A stretch of 64,000 bases of DNA from Candidatus Opimibacter skivensis (GTDB lineage: Bacteria > Bacteroidota > Bacteroidia > Chitinophagales > Saprospiraceae), in assembly GCA_016722045.1 (NCBI GenBank), contig JADKGY010000008.1, positions 186,001 through 250,000 of the forward strand. Direction: 5' to 3'. The notes beneath the pieces were generated by a model that saw nothing but the letters and a program-made list of their open reading frames with translations, had not been told where the DNA came from and did not search any database. Of the stretch, positions 9,601-17,040 are shown piece by piece. The number at the start of each line of letters is the position of its first letter. Position 1 is the stretch's first letter. The position numbers and the translations under genes are program-made.

Positions 9601-10304
9601 TCAAACATCTCGCAGATGTCACCAAATGAAGCAGAACTCACAATTTTTGATCCATCGTGTGATGCCCGAATGGGGCCGATGATATCTGTAGAACTATAAT
9701 TGGAACCAATTGTCGAAACAACCGGTGTTGTGGTAAGACCGGAAGAAGTCAATAAATAAGCCTGGAATTTATTGGAACTGTGCGTATGTGTAAGAATCCA
9801 GATATCCACACCATTTGCATGTAATACAGCGGTAACTTTTTCGGTTGTCCTATCGATCACAAGCGTATTTTTGGTAGAGGCAACTACATCACCAAGCCCA
9901 TCATGCAGACACATATCCACAACGGAATAGGCCAATCCTCCGTTTGTAAATTGATCCTCCGTTGTAAAAACATAATATTGTGTACATGAATTAGGGAGTG
10001 GTACGATGAGAGCAGCTTGCGTAGAGGACTCACCCCCAAGCAAACCACTTCCATTTGGCATTGGATTTTGATTGCGGTCCCAGAGTGTTGCTCCATTGGT
10101 ATAAAACAACAAATGTCCTGCCGGGTCACTGATAGAGGCAGTTCCCTCAAGTGTGAATAAAGCGCTTGTGATAGCCTTTGGTGGTGTGAAATTGAAATCA
10201 AGGCCAGCCTTGTTTCCGAAAAACCAAATATTGTTTTGTTTCTGGGCGGTTATATAGCCAACGACACCTAATAAAGCGAAAAGAGCAAGTAGAAATTTTT
10301 TCAT
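6639..10304 (-). CDS. Very large multidomain secreted protein with dockerin-like segment and T9SS type A domain
   Basis: 1221 residues from ATG 10304; the frame extends to 10328 only through a TTG. Signal peptide (KFLLALFALLGVVGYITAQ), then the same QKQNNIWFFGNKAG module as its downstream paralogue (to about 375), two YLWSD-type Ig-like repeats, two CxGxSFEGYT-x-SGIY repeats, a cysteine-rich carbohydrate-binding-like region (about 620-810), a carboxypeptidase-regulatory-like segment (ISGRVITRTG), a dockerin-like pair of calcium loops (LDLIRIQKHLLG and ADVNHSGRVTVLDLLDLRR), a cohesin-like segment (IAGLQMALQI...LSISWSQSE) and a type A sorting domain ending MQRIMKF. Probably exported and surface-bound. 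It lies 48 bp from its paralogue. Function unknown; no catalytic motif recognised. Confidence 0.85.
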   Translation of the reverse strand: MKKFLLALFALLGVVGYITAQKQNNIWFFGNKAGLDFNFTPPKAITSALFTLEGTASISDPAGHLLFYTNGATLWDRNQNPMPNGSGLLGGESSTQAALIVPLPNSCTQYYVFTTEDQFTNGGLAYSVVDMCLHDGLGDVVASTKNTLVIDRTTEKVTAVLHANGVDIWILTHTHSSNKFQAYLLTSSGLTTTPVVSTIGSNYSSTDIIGPIRASHDGSKIVSSASFGDICEMFDFNNTTGVLSNAVNLNSHWSGSRSVYGIEFSPDDHLLYLSTFFITNYLYQLNLATNVLTTLNSVSGNYRYGALQMGPDKKIYMVRNESAFVDVIHQPNVSGTGCQYVEHSLDLLPGTKGQSGLPNFAPYSFFQDSTSSISLGHDTTICAGDSIILHVQSNKNCPSSYVWNDGSTDPEKIVKTTGLYWVRVESSCAKYIDSIEIDVVPTPDVTLENAVICTGEVITLDASFPGSTYLWSDHSISPQLTVSVSGIYTVTVSNACSTITASANISVVPPSHLSFVANICQGSSFEGYTESGIYTDTLITELGCDSIRVLTLTVIPGSNTFLERDLCSGGSFEGYTKSGIYVDTFNLVNGCDSIRTLRLNVIDCTPIVQYDLEACSAFMFNGSNMDYSEFLPTFPSQLTCADVSADYLFRSPPQMNKHSCTHGVNGSIAMCVSSLNSCTYIAGHQASIVIEFTIHPQTDSLVKFTGLEFYEQAPTNYNWISGDSGPNNFPTFYGIRILKNGLEVFRKENIHTTNSWTLQSYSFIDNDLFRVQANTTFRIELLPYCPIGDASVVSAWDIDAVKIYAGCIAIQSPKPIISGRVITRTGLSVSNATMVMSEDADFSNVTNKPTDAAGHYAFENLEKDGHYFLKGYKNDDVLNGVSTLDLIRIQKHLLGIEPFTSLHQYIAADVNHSGRVTVLDLLDLRRLLLGLYNEFPGNTSWRFGDMAQEMGGADISLFSELKTIEYPRHDIDNADFLGIKIGDVNEDIKLLTGDLTSRSEKTFSLMMENEEIKEMTPFTVAIKAGEHTSIAGLQMALQIEDLELVGISSEKLFITPENFAVHNGVLSISWSQSESILLEDEDELYQIKFIAHHAGQVRDKIKLTKERLCPEAYPGNDLESYAIHLECGKQISNLQEISFFQLEPNPFHSAFTTRFYLVNGGKTTIRFFDVSGKLLYTTEHEYSSGEHVEQINGEDIPLNNGIVYCQLICNGYTAMQRIMKF

Positions 10305-10444
10305 TTTCAGGGGGTTATTAAATTCCAATATAATTAAATAATCTTAATAATCGTATGCCGTGAGAAGCACAATTAACATGAAAAACTATAAAGGACTGGC
10401 ACTAAACAAAAAGAGGAGAAAAACCAATCAAACTTCTTTGTCGC

Positions 10445-11098
10445 CTATTTGGAATAACCAATTTCACGGATTGCAAAACTTGGGGGGATTTTTAATTCAT
10501 GAGTTAAAAAAAGCAATTCCCAATTGTACTTCAGGCAAAATTCTCTCACCGATTCAATCACCCCATAACGCATGCCCCCGTTCCAGTTTCCAATAAGGTA
10601 ATCATGACCGGCAATGATACCTCCTGGTTTCATTTTAGAACGGAGCAATTCTAATTCTCGTCGTGTGACGTTGTAAGAATGTTCCGTATCCAGATATACC
10701 CAATCAAAATATGCATCAGTCGTCATTTGAATACCGGTAAAAGATAGCTCTCTGATAATTTGAATCTTTTCTGTACCAATTTCCTTTGCAAACTTCTTAC
10801 CTACCTTTTCAAACAAACCCGGATAAGATTTCAACATCCAATTATCCATTAGAATCAGTTTTGTAGGCTGCGTGATGGCTAGTATTTTTTCCGCGAACTC
10901 TCCTTCGTGGACGCCAATTTCCGCAACGATAGCATTTTTGGGCAGCCGATGAAGCAATTCTTCACGATTCACCAGAGAAACAAGATGCTCTATATGTTTA
11001 TTTTCAAATTCTGAGGTCGGATAATCTTTATAAAACTTAGCCCTGAATTTTTTGGTCAATCGATTTGAAATCGAAATCATTTTTCCTGTAAAAGACAT
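10445..11098 (-). CDS. Class I SAM-dependent methyltransferase (Methyltransf_24 type)
   Basis: 217 residues. The SAM-binding glycine motif is VAEIGVHEGEFAEKIL near residue 57, followed by the acidic end of strand 2 (LILMDNW), and DWVYLDTEHSYNVTRRELEL then GGIIAGHDY, typical of the methyltransferase family found in polysaccharide and lipopolysaccharide loci. Substrate not predictable from sequence. It is divergently oriented to the aminotransferase operon at 11268, across a 170-bp gap, which suggests a shared role in surface glycan modification. Confidence 0.75.
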   Translation of the reverse strand: MSFTGKMISISNRLTKKFRAKFYKDYPTSEFENKHIEHLVSLVNREELLHRLPKNAIVAEIGVHEGEFAEKILAITQPTKLILMDNWMLKSYPGLFEKVGKKFAKEIGTEKIQIIRELSFTGIQMTTDAYFDWVYLDTEHSYNVTRRELELLRSKMKPGGIIAGHDYLIGNWNGGMRYGVIESVREFCLKYNWELLFLTHELKIPPSFAIREIGYSK

Positions 11099-11234
11099 AG
11101 AATATTTTATAATTTAAAATTGAGAATAATAGTCTTCAGTATGCAAGTTAGTCAGATCAAATTTCAAGAGTATCGGAAAACAGACAGTTAAACTGTTATC
11201 ATAACTGAACATGGAACTGAACGGTCAAATATAA

Positions 11235-11242
11235 TATCTTTG
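11235..11242 (+). promoter_or_regulatory. Candidate -7 promoter box of the glycan operon
   Basis: TATCTTTG matches TAnnTTTG and lies 26 bp before the aminotransferase ATG. No clear -33 box is visible, so this is a box-level match only. Confidence 0.45.
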
Positions 11243-11267
11243 ACGCAAGTTATTTTAACAATTTCTG

Positions 11268-12362
11268 ATGATACAAGTTACAAAGCCGTTCTTACCGCCT
11301 ATTGAGGAATATGAGTCATATATCAGGCAGATATGGAGTAGAAACTGGCTGACAAACAATGGCCCTTTATTAATTCAGCTTGAACAGCAGTTAAAGGAAT
11401 TTTTGAATGTAAAATATTTGTCGATGATGACAAATGGTACGATCACCTTACAGGCCATTTTAAAGACCTTAGGAAGGAAGGGTGACATTATCACTACCCC
11501 CTTTTCCTATATTGCTACAACCTCAGTCATCCTTTGGGAGGGCTTTACACCTGTATATGTCGACATAGATCCGGATACATTCAATGCGGATCCGGACAAG
11601 GGAGAGCAGTTAATTAATGATAACACGGTAGCCATTTTGATCACCCATTGTTTTGGTGTCCCATGTGATGTTGAAAAATGGAATGCGATTTCAAAAAAAT
11701 ACAACATCCCGGTCATATATGACGCTGCACACGCATTTGGAGTTAAGCTAAACGGAGAAAGTATTCTTATTCATGGTTATGCATCCTCACTTAGTTTCCA
11801 TGCCACAAAATTATTTCATACTATCGAAGGCGGTGCGCTTGTCACACATACTGCAGAACTCAATCATGAAATCAATCTCAGAAGGAATTTTGGACACGAT
11901 GGCCCCGATCGGTTTAGTTCAGTTGGTATCAATGGCAAAAACTCAGAAATGCATGCTGCCATGGGCCTGGTAAATCTTAACCACATTAAATCTATTTTGG
12001 AAAGTCGGAAAATGCAATACGAAGGCTATTTGACTTTATTAAATCAAGCAAAATCTAAAATTCAGTTTCAAAAGATTCCCACGGGTGTCACCTATAACTA
12101 TTCTTATTTCCCAATTCTCCTTTCTTCTGAAGAAGCGTTGTTGAAATTATTCAATGATCTTGTCAAGCACGATATTTTTCCACGCAGGTATTTTTATCCA
12201 TCATTGAATTCCTTAAGTTTTACGAGTGAGTTTCATGGTGATACCCCGATTTCAAAAGATATTTCATCAAGGGTTTTATGTTTACCCCTTTTTCATGACA
12301 TGACTAATTCAGAACAGGAATTAATATCTGGCATTATTTTGAAAGCCCTTTCAACAGAGTGA
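11268..12362 (+). CDS. DegT/DnrJ/EryC1/StrS family sugar aminotransferase
   Basis: 364 residues, a normal length for this PLP-dependent family, which aminates nucleotide-linked 4-keto sugars. Visible landmarks: MTNGTITLQAIL (phosphate-binding region), PVYVDIDPDTFNADP, IPVIYDAAHAFG (Asp of the PLP pyridine contact), and SLSFHATKLFHTIEGGALV, in which the lysine forms the PLP Schiff base. It is first in an operon with a WecF-like glycosyltransferase and a NeuD/PglD-like acetyltransferase, so the likely product is a dTDP-4-amino-4,6-dideoxyhexose (WecE- or VioA-like role). The exact sugar is inference. The next start is a few bases after this stop. Confidence 0.88.
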   Translation: MIQVTKPFLPPIEEYESYIRQIWSRNWLTNNGPLLIQLEQQLKEFLNVKYLSMMTNGTITLQAILKTLGRKGDIITTPFSYIATTSVILWEGFTPVYVDIDPDTFNADPDKGEQLINDNTVAILITHCFGVPCDVEKWNAISKKYNIPVIYDAAHAFGVKLNGESILIHGYASSLSFHATKLFHTIEGGALVTHTAELNHEINLRRNFGHDGPDRFSSVGINGKNSEMHAAMGLVNLNHIKSILESRKMQYEGYLTLLNQAKSKIQFQKIPTGVTYNYSYFPILLSSEEALLKLFNDLVKHDIFPRRYFYPSLNSLSFTSEFHGDTPISKDISSRVLCLPLFHDMTNSEQELISGIILKALSTE

Positions 12363-12369
12363 ATTGACT

Positions 12370-13521
12370 ATGATTCACGCTATGCATATTGTACCGAACC
12401 AGAAATTCTTGCCCTGGATAAAGCATTTGTTTAATCGACCAGAATGGAGTTCTACTTATGTCATTCTGCTGTATGAGAAAAAAGGGATAGTGAGAGGCGG
12501 AGACGATAATGAAATAGAGGTTTCTGCAGACAAGTTTGGGATAAAGCACATTGTGACTCTTTTGAAGACGTACGATGTCGCTTTTCATTATCTTCTGGAT
12601 TTTCCAAAGACAGAAATTGTCTTACGATCTCCTCCCCATATAGTTCATTACTGGTATTTTTTTGGCTCTGAAATCTATCACCAGACCAATTTATTCAAGG
12701 GAGAACTATACGGCCCTGAAACAAGAAAAATATTGTTGATATTGCCTGAAATAAAATATTGGTACGAAATAAGGCGAATGTATTATCAAATAATATTGCG
12801 TGAAAATTCTCCATTTGAGAATTTTAGAAAAGCGATCCCAAGAATCAGAAATATACTATGGTATGTGGAAGATGAAATTAAAATTATCACCTCAAAAATT
12901 CAATTACCACCCTGGATATTTTTACAATTCTTCACATTTAATAATATTATTCCTGACGAAAGAGTTGCTACAAACCGGGACAGCAGGAAAGTATTAATTG
13001 GGAATTCAGCTACGATCGAAAACAATCATTTCGATGTACTGAACGTCTTGACGAAGTTAAATCCCTTTGTTCAAACCTATTCCTTGCCTATGACCTATGG
13101 GCAATATAAGAGATACAAAAGCAAGGTAAAAAAAGTCTTTTCTGCAAAATTAAATGAAAAAGTGTTTTTCCTTGAGAAGCATTTAAGTTTGGATGAATAT
13201 TATTCTTTCATCAACCAACATCCTACAGCTATCTTCTTGCACTACAGGCAACAAGGTCTTGGGAATATACTTTACTTGATTTATAATGGCACCAAAGTTT
13301 ACCTTTCAGAACGTAACACCATCTATCATTGGTTAAAAAGGAACGGTATTATGGTATTTAACTTTGAAGAAGATTTTATTTCCGATTATAATAACAACAA
13401 TCTGCTCATAGATTTGTACTGGAGTAATTCCAATAGAGAACAAATTAAAAAGCTTCTAACTGAAAATCAAAATGAAACTTCTATGCAATTAATTGAGACT
13501 GATATAAAAGGAATAAAGTAA
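12370..13521 (+). CDS. TDP-4-acetamido-4,6-dideoxyhexose transferase (GT56, WecF-like)
   Basis: 383 residues from ATG 12370 (TTG 12364 and ATG 12382 are alternatives). It matches the pattern of the Fuc4NAc:lipid II transferase family (WecF/RffT): N-terminal MHIVPNQKF, a central VLIGNSATIENNHFDVLN, and the C-terminal IFLHYRQQGLGNILYLIYNG and KVYLSERNTIYHWL. The GNSA.. and HYRQQGLGN segments are the best conserved parts of that family. No signal peptide or membrane segment, so a peripheral cytoplasmic-face transferase is expected. It follows the sugar aminotransferase by 7 bp and precedes the acetyltransferase by 10 bp, a context that fits the making and transferring of an N-acetylated 4-amino sugar. 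Confidence 0.8.
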   Translation: MIHAMHIVPNQKFLPWIKHLFNRPEWSSTYVILLYEKKGIVRGGDDNEIEVSADKFGIKHIVTLLKTYDVAFHYLLDFPKTEIVLRSPPHIVHYWYFFGSEIYHQTNLFKGELYGPETRKILLILPEIKYWYEIRRMYYQIILRENSPFENFRKAIPRIRNILWYVEDEIKIITSKIQLPPWIFLQFFTFNNIIPDERVATNRDSRKVLIGNSATIENNHFDVLNVLTKLNPFVQTYSLPMTYGQYKRYKSKVKKVFSAKLNEKVFFLEKHLSLDEYYSFINQHPTAIFLHYRQQGLGNILYLIYNGTKVYLSERNTIYHWLKRNGIMVFNFEEDFISDYNNNNLLIDLYWSNSNREQIKKLLTENQNETSMQLIETDIKGIK

Positions 13522-13531
13522 AGCGAAACGG

Positions 13532-14194
13532 ATGAAAAACGTAGTAGATTCTTCAAAGAAAATATATATTGTTGGTGCGGGTGGTCTGGGCAAGGAAGTT
13601 TATTGTGCTCTACGAGGACAATTCGGATGGGACAACTCTGCCTCAAAGGTAATTTTTGCGGAGGAAGATAGTTTTTTCAAATTACGAAAGGTATTAGGCG
13701 TGGATGTAATTTCTTTGTCTGATGTGGATCCCATGGATGCATTAATCTTGATAGCAATAGGGGATATTAGGGCCAGAGAGCGAATTTCTTCCTCCCTGGT
13801 GTATGAAAGTAAATTTGCCATTCTCTTGGATCAGAGTGTTAATATCACACCTTTTACAAGCTTGGGCGATGGTTCGATAGTGTTAGGCCCTTCTTTCCTT
13901 TCTGTAGATGTAAAGGTGGGAAAACATGCGGTTATTAATCCAGGCACAACAATCAGCCATGATTGCACAATTGGAAATTTTTTTACTGCCTCCCCCGGTG
14001 TGAATGTGAGTGGAGGATGCAAAATAGGAGATCGCGTTTTCATGGGGACAAATTCGTGCGTGCGTAATGGAGTTACGATTTGTGATGATGCCATAATCGG
14101 AATGGGGAGTGTAGTAACTAAAGATATACTTTCCAGAGGTACGTATATTGGGAACCCTGCCAAGTCGATTATTCATCAGGATGAAGTACAATAG
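13532..14194 (+). CDS. NeuD/PglD/VioB-type sugar O/N-acyltransferase
   Basis: 220 residues. N-terminal Rossmann-like sugar-nucleotide-binding part (KIYIVGAGGLGKEVYCAL) and a C-terminal left-handed beta-helix of hexapeptide repeats (HAVINPGTTISHDCTIGNF, GVNVSGGCKIGDRVFMGTNS, IGMGSVVTKDI). This layout is that of PglD and VioB, which acetylate the amino group of UDP- or dTDP-4-amino-4,6-dideoxy sugars using acetyl-CoA. The His in SHD is a candidate catalytic base. Third gene of the glycan operon, so N-acetylation of the aminotransferase product is the simplest reading. Confidence 0.82.
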   Translation: MKNVVDSSKKIYIVGAGGLGKEVYCALRGQFGWDNSASKVIFAEEDSFFKLRKVLGVDVISLSDVDPMDALILIAIGDIRARERISSSLVYESKFAILLDQSVNITPFTSLGDGSIVLGPSFLSVDVKVGKHAVINPGTTISHDCTIGNFFTASPGVNVSGGCKIGDRVFMGTNSCVRNGVTICDDAIIGMGSVVTKDILSRGTYIGNPAKSIIHQDEVQ

Positions 14195-14233
14195 AATTAC
14201 TTTTTGACTTTCTTAATAATTCCTTTTTTTACA

Positions 14234-15883
14234 ATGAGCCATATGAGAAAGATTCTTTTTGCTATAAATTTCTTTGTGCTGATTTTGGGATTCTCAAATC
14301 TTTCCGCTCAGCCCTTCACTCGCCAGGACACTCTCCGCGGCTCCATCACCCCTCAACGCGCATGGTGGGATCTGAAATTCTATGACCTCACCATTGATTT
14401 TGATATCGATCACAAATTCATAAAAGGATCCAACACCATTTCTTTTGATGTCATCAGTCCCGAACAAACCATGCAGATCGATCTGCAGGAGCCATTAGCC
14501 ATCACATCAGCTATCTACAAAGGCCAGCCTCTGACATATACACGCGAGGGCAATGTCTATTGGGTCAAATTTCCATCCCCACTGACTTCGGGGACAAAAG
14601 ATAAAGTAACCATCAATTATGAAGGAAATCCTGTTGAAGCCGTTCATCCTCCATGGGATGGCGGACTCACCTGGTCGACCGATGACGAAGGGGCTCCTTT
14701 CGTGGCTACTTCCTGCCAGGGACTTGGCTCAAGCGTATGGTGGCCATGCAAAGACCATATGTATGACGAACCGGATAGCATGTCTATCAGCATCACTGTG
14801 CCACCAGATTTGATGGATGTATCCAATGGCCACCTAAGAAGCATAGAATATCATCCTGATGGCCGAAATACCTACCATTGGTTTGTCAAAAATCCGATCA
14901 ACAACTATGGTGTCAATGCTAATATCGGAAGGTATACACACTGGTCAGATACCCTGCAGGGAGAAAAAGGAATTCTCGATCTTGATTTTTTTGTACTTCA
15001 GGATGATTATGACAAAGCGCGCGAACAATTTAAAGATGTATACCGTACCATTCGTGCATTCGAATATTGGTTTGGCCCTTATCCATTCTATGAAGATGGA
15101 TATAAACTCGTGCAGGTACCTTATCTCGGCATGGAGCATCAAAGCTCAGTGACATATGGCAATAAATTTAAAATGGGTTATCTCGGCATGGACCTTTCAT
15201 CTACAGGCTGGGGATTAAAATGGGATTTCATTATCGTCCATGAATCTGCTCATGAATGGTGGGCAAATAATATTACATACAAGGACATGGCAGACATGTG
15301 GATACATGAGTCATTTGCCAATTATGCAGAATCTCTTTTCCTCGATTACTATTATGGTCGTCAGGCTGCCAATGAATATGTCCAGGGCATACGAACTAAA
15401 ATTGAAAATAAAAAACCGATCATCGGCCCCTATAATGTCAACCAGGAAGGATCAAAGGATATGTATTACAAGGGCGGCAATATGCTTCACACTATTCGCA
15501 CTATGCTCAATGATGATGTATTGTGGAGATCCGTACTGAGAGGCCTTCAACAGGAGTTTTATCATCAGACAGTGACTACTGCACAGATTGAAGACTACAT
15601 TTCTAAAAAGACAAATCAGGACCTGCACACATTCTTCAATCAATACCTCAGAGACCCCCGTATCCCTGTATTGGAATACCAGGTCAAAGGAAATACTATC
15701 CAATTCAGATATACAGATATTGTGGAAGGATTCAACATGCCACTGAGAGTGACCATCGCCGCCAAAAGAAAAATATGGATCCAGCCGAATGCGCAATGGC
15801 AATCAGTGGAACAGGGAATTCCTGTAGACACGTTTGAGGTCGATCCTAATTTTTATATCACCGTAAAAGAGGTGAAGAATTAA
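14234..15883 (+). CDS. M1 family metallopeptidase, secreted
   Basis: About 549 residues from ATG 14234; ATG 14243 (MRKILFAINFF) is as likely, while the frame before 14234 starts only at TTG. Signal peptide ending LSAQ. The zinc site is HESAHEWW near residue 336 with the third ligand Glu in WIHESFANYAE; the substrate-recognition motif is GMEHQS rather than the GAMEN of classical aminopeptidase N, as in related Bacteroidota enzymes. No C-terminal sorting domain, so periplasmic location is likely. The C-terminal part after the catalytic domain is short compared with full-length M1 enzymes (~850 residues). Confidence 0.9.
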   Translation: MSHMRKILFAINFFVLILGFSNLSAQPFTRQDTLRGSITPQRAWWDLKFYDLTIDFDIDHKFIKGSNTISFDVISPEQTMQIDLQEPLAITSAIYKGQPLTYTREGNVYWVKFPSPLTSGTKDKVTINYEGNPVEAVHPPWDGGLTWSTDDEGAPFVATSCQGLGSSVWWPCKDHMYDEPDSMSISITVPPDLMDVSNGHLRSIEYHPDGRNTYHWFVKNPINNYGVNANIGRYTHWSDTLQGEKGILDLDFFVLQDDYDKAREQFKDVYRTIRAFEYWFGPYPFYEDGYKLVQVPYLGMEHQSSVTYGNKFKMGYLGMDLSSTGWGLKWDFIIVHESAHEWWANNITYKDMADMWIHESFANYAESLFLDYYYGRQAANEYVQGIRTKIENKKPIIGPYNVNQEGSKDMYYKGGNMLHTIRTMLNDDVLWRSVLRGLQQEFYHQTVTTAQIEDYISKKTNQDLHTFFNQYLRDPRIPVLEYQVKGNTIQFRYTDIVEGFNMPLRVTIAAKRKIWIQPNAQWQSVEQGIPVDTFEVDPNFYITVKEVKN

Positions 15884-15927
15884 AAATTTGCGAAGCACTA
15901 CTTATTTTAAACAGTATCAAAAACAAT

Positions 15928-15955
15928 AGGCCCGAAATCCTTCGACCCCGGGCCT
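15928..15955 (+). terminator. GC-rich hairpin downstream of the M1 peptidase
   Basis: A 7-bp stem AGGCCCG (15928-15934) pairs with CGGGCCT (15949-15955) across a 14-base loop. It has no T-run, so it may be a 3'-end stabilising hairpin instead of an intrinsic terminator. The rest of 15884-16083 holds short repeat-like words but no gene. Confidence 0.35.
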
Positions 15956-16083
15956 TGTGACGCGACAAAACGTCATGCTTCGACTTCTCTACGCATCCTC
16001 TCTGCATGCTCAGTAGCCCTTTTGATTTATGTAGCACATCGACAGAATTTAAATAATAGACAACAACCCAATAACTTCGTTGC

Positions 16084-16794
16084 ATGCCGAATATTATTCT
16101 CCCGCTGAAACCTAGTCAGACACCCGCCGAATACATCGATATGGTCACCGGCATGTTCCTGAACGTATCTGATCCTATTCGTGCAGAACAACAAATGGCC
16201 TACATGCGCGGCCAGTTTGAATATTGTGGCCTGGGTGCAACGATCTGGTACCCGATGGCAAAAAAAATATTTATTGAACACGGCATGTTCTCCGGAAAAA
16301 AACTAAAAATATTTGTCGAAGGATGCTATGATCAGAGCTACCGGGAAGTTTTGTACGTCGGGATTGAAATGATGCAACGTATGCTTCCATACCAGGATGC
16401 ATCATGGATCAAAGTCCTCGAAAAATGTATCACCACGCATTCATGGTGGGACAGCGTGGATTGGCTTGCAAAATTAGTAGGCATATTTTTTAAAAAGTAC
16501 CCGGAACTACAACACGAGTACGCCTGGAAGTGGATTGAATCAGACAACATGTGGCTCCAACGCGTAGCGATCATCCATCAATTGTTCTACAGGGAAGACA
16601 CAGACGAAAAATTATTATTTGACATGATCCGCCGTAGATCAGACAGCAAAGAATTTTTTATCAGAAAAGCATGTGGATGGGCATTAAGACAATATTCTAA
16701 AACAAATCCTAAGCGTGTGATTTGGTTTGTAAAAAACCATCCGTTGTCACCATTGTCTGCAAAAGAAGCATTGAGATTGATCAATAAAATTTAG
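16084..16794 (+). CDS. DNA alkylation repair protein (AlkD-like HEAT-repeat glycosylase)
   Basis: 236 residues, all helical, matching AlkD family length. The HSWWDSVDWLA segment near residue 120 corresponds to the AlkD region with the catalytic Asp and its flanking tryptophans; the C-terminal FFIRKACGWALRQYSKTNP is also characteristic. AlkD enzymes remove positively charged alkylated bases without base flipping. Monocistronic by context. The ATG at 16084 has only a weak promoter-like sequence ahead of it. Confidence 0.85.
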   Translation: MPNIILPLKPSQTPAEYIDMVTGMFLNVSDPIRAEQQMAYMRGQFEYCGLGATIWYPMAKKIFIEHGMFSGKKLKIFVEGCYDQSYREVLYVGIEMMQRMLPYQDASWIKVLEKCITTHSWWDSVDWLAKLVGIFFKKYPELQHEYAWKWIESDNMWLQRVAIIHQLFYREDTDEKLLFDMIRRRSDSKEFFIRKACGWALRQYSKTNPKRVIWFVKNHPLSPLSAKEALRLINKI

Positions 16795-16919
16795 GGAATC
16801 GGTATCAAAAAAATAAGGACGCAGATCTGCTTGAAAAATTATGATTAAATAAGATTGGTTTCGGACAGCTCAGGGTTAATATTTCAAATAATATTCACGC
16901 CGTCACTGATTCCCATTCG

Positions 16920-17038
16920 TTACTCGTTACTCGTTACTCGTTACTCGTTATTCGTTATTCGTTATTCGTTACTCGTTATTCGTTACTCGATACTCGATAC
17001 TCGATACTCGATACTCGTTATTCGTTACTCGTTATTCG
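16920..17038. repeat. 17-copy heptamer tandem array (TTACTCG)
   Basis: Seventeen consecutive 7-bp units. Variants are TTACTCG, TTATTCG and ATACTCG, with the four ATACTCG copies adjacent (16990-17017). The array ends two bases before the stop codon of the minus-strand ABC permease gene (17041-17043), and the last codons of that gene (TAC GAG TGA) resemble the unit. Read from the gene, units are CGAGTAA, CGAATAA or CGAGTAT, so TAA occurs in all three frames. Confidence 0.95.
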
Positions 17039-17040
17039 TT

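Noticed and set aside
10360..10596. 78-codon plus-strand frame over the methyltransferase end
   Set aside because: It overlaps the 3' end of a clear minus-strand gene. Basic composition only; no motif.
15452..15802. 116-codon antisense frame within the M1 peptidase gene
   Set aside because: Opposite a well-supported gene; no promoter or domain.
15957..16030. Possible third copy of the 44.5-kb repeat (CGTCATGCTTCGAC word)
   Set aside because: Only a ~14-base word is shared with 44536-44550 (GCGATGCTTCGAC). No matching hairpins, so I do not call it an element.
16920..17038. Possible CRISPR array
   Set aside because: Units are 7 bp with no spacers; no cas genes. It is a simple tandem repeat.
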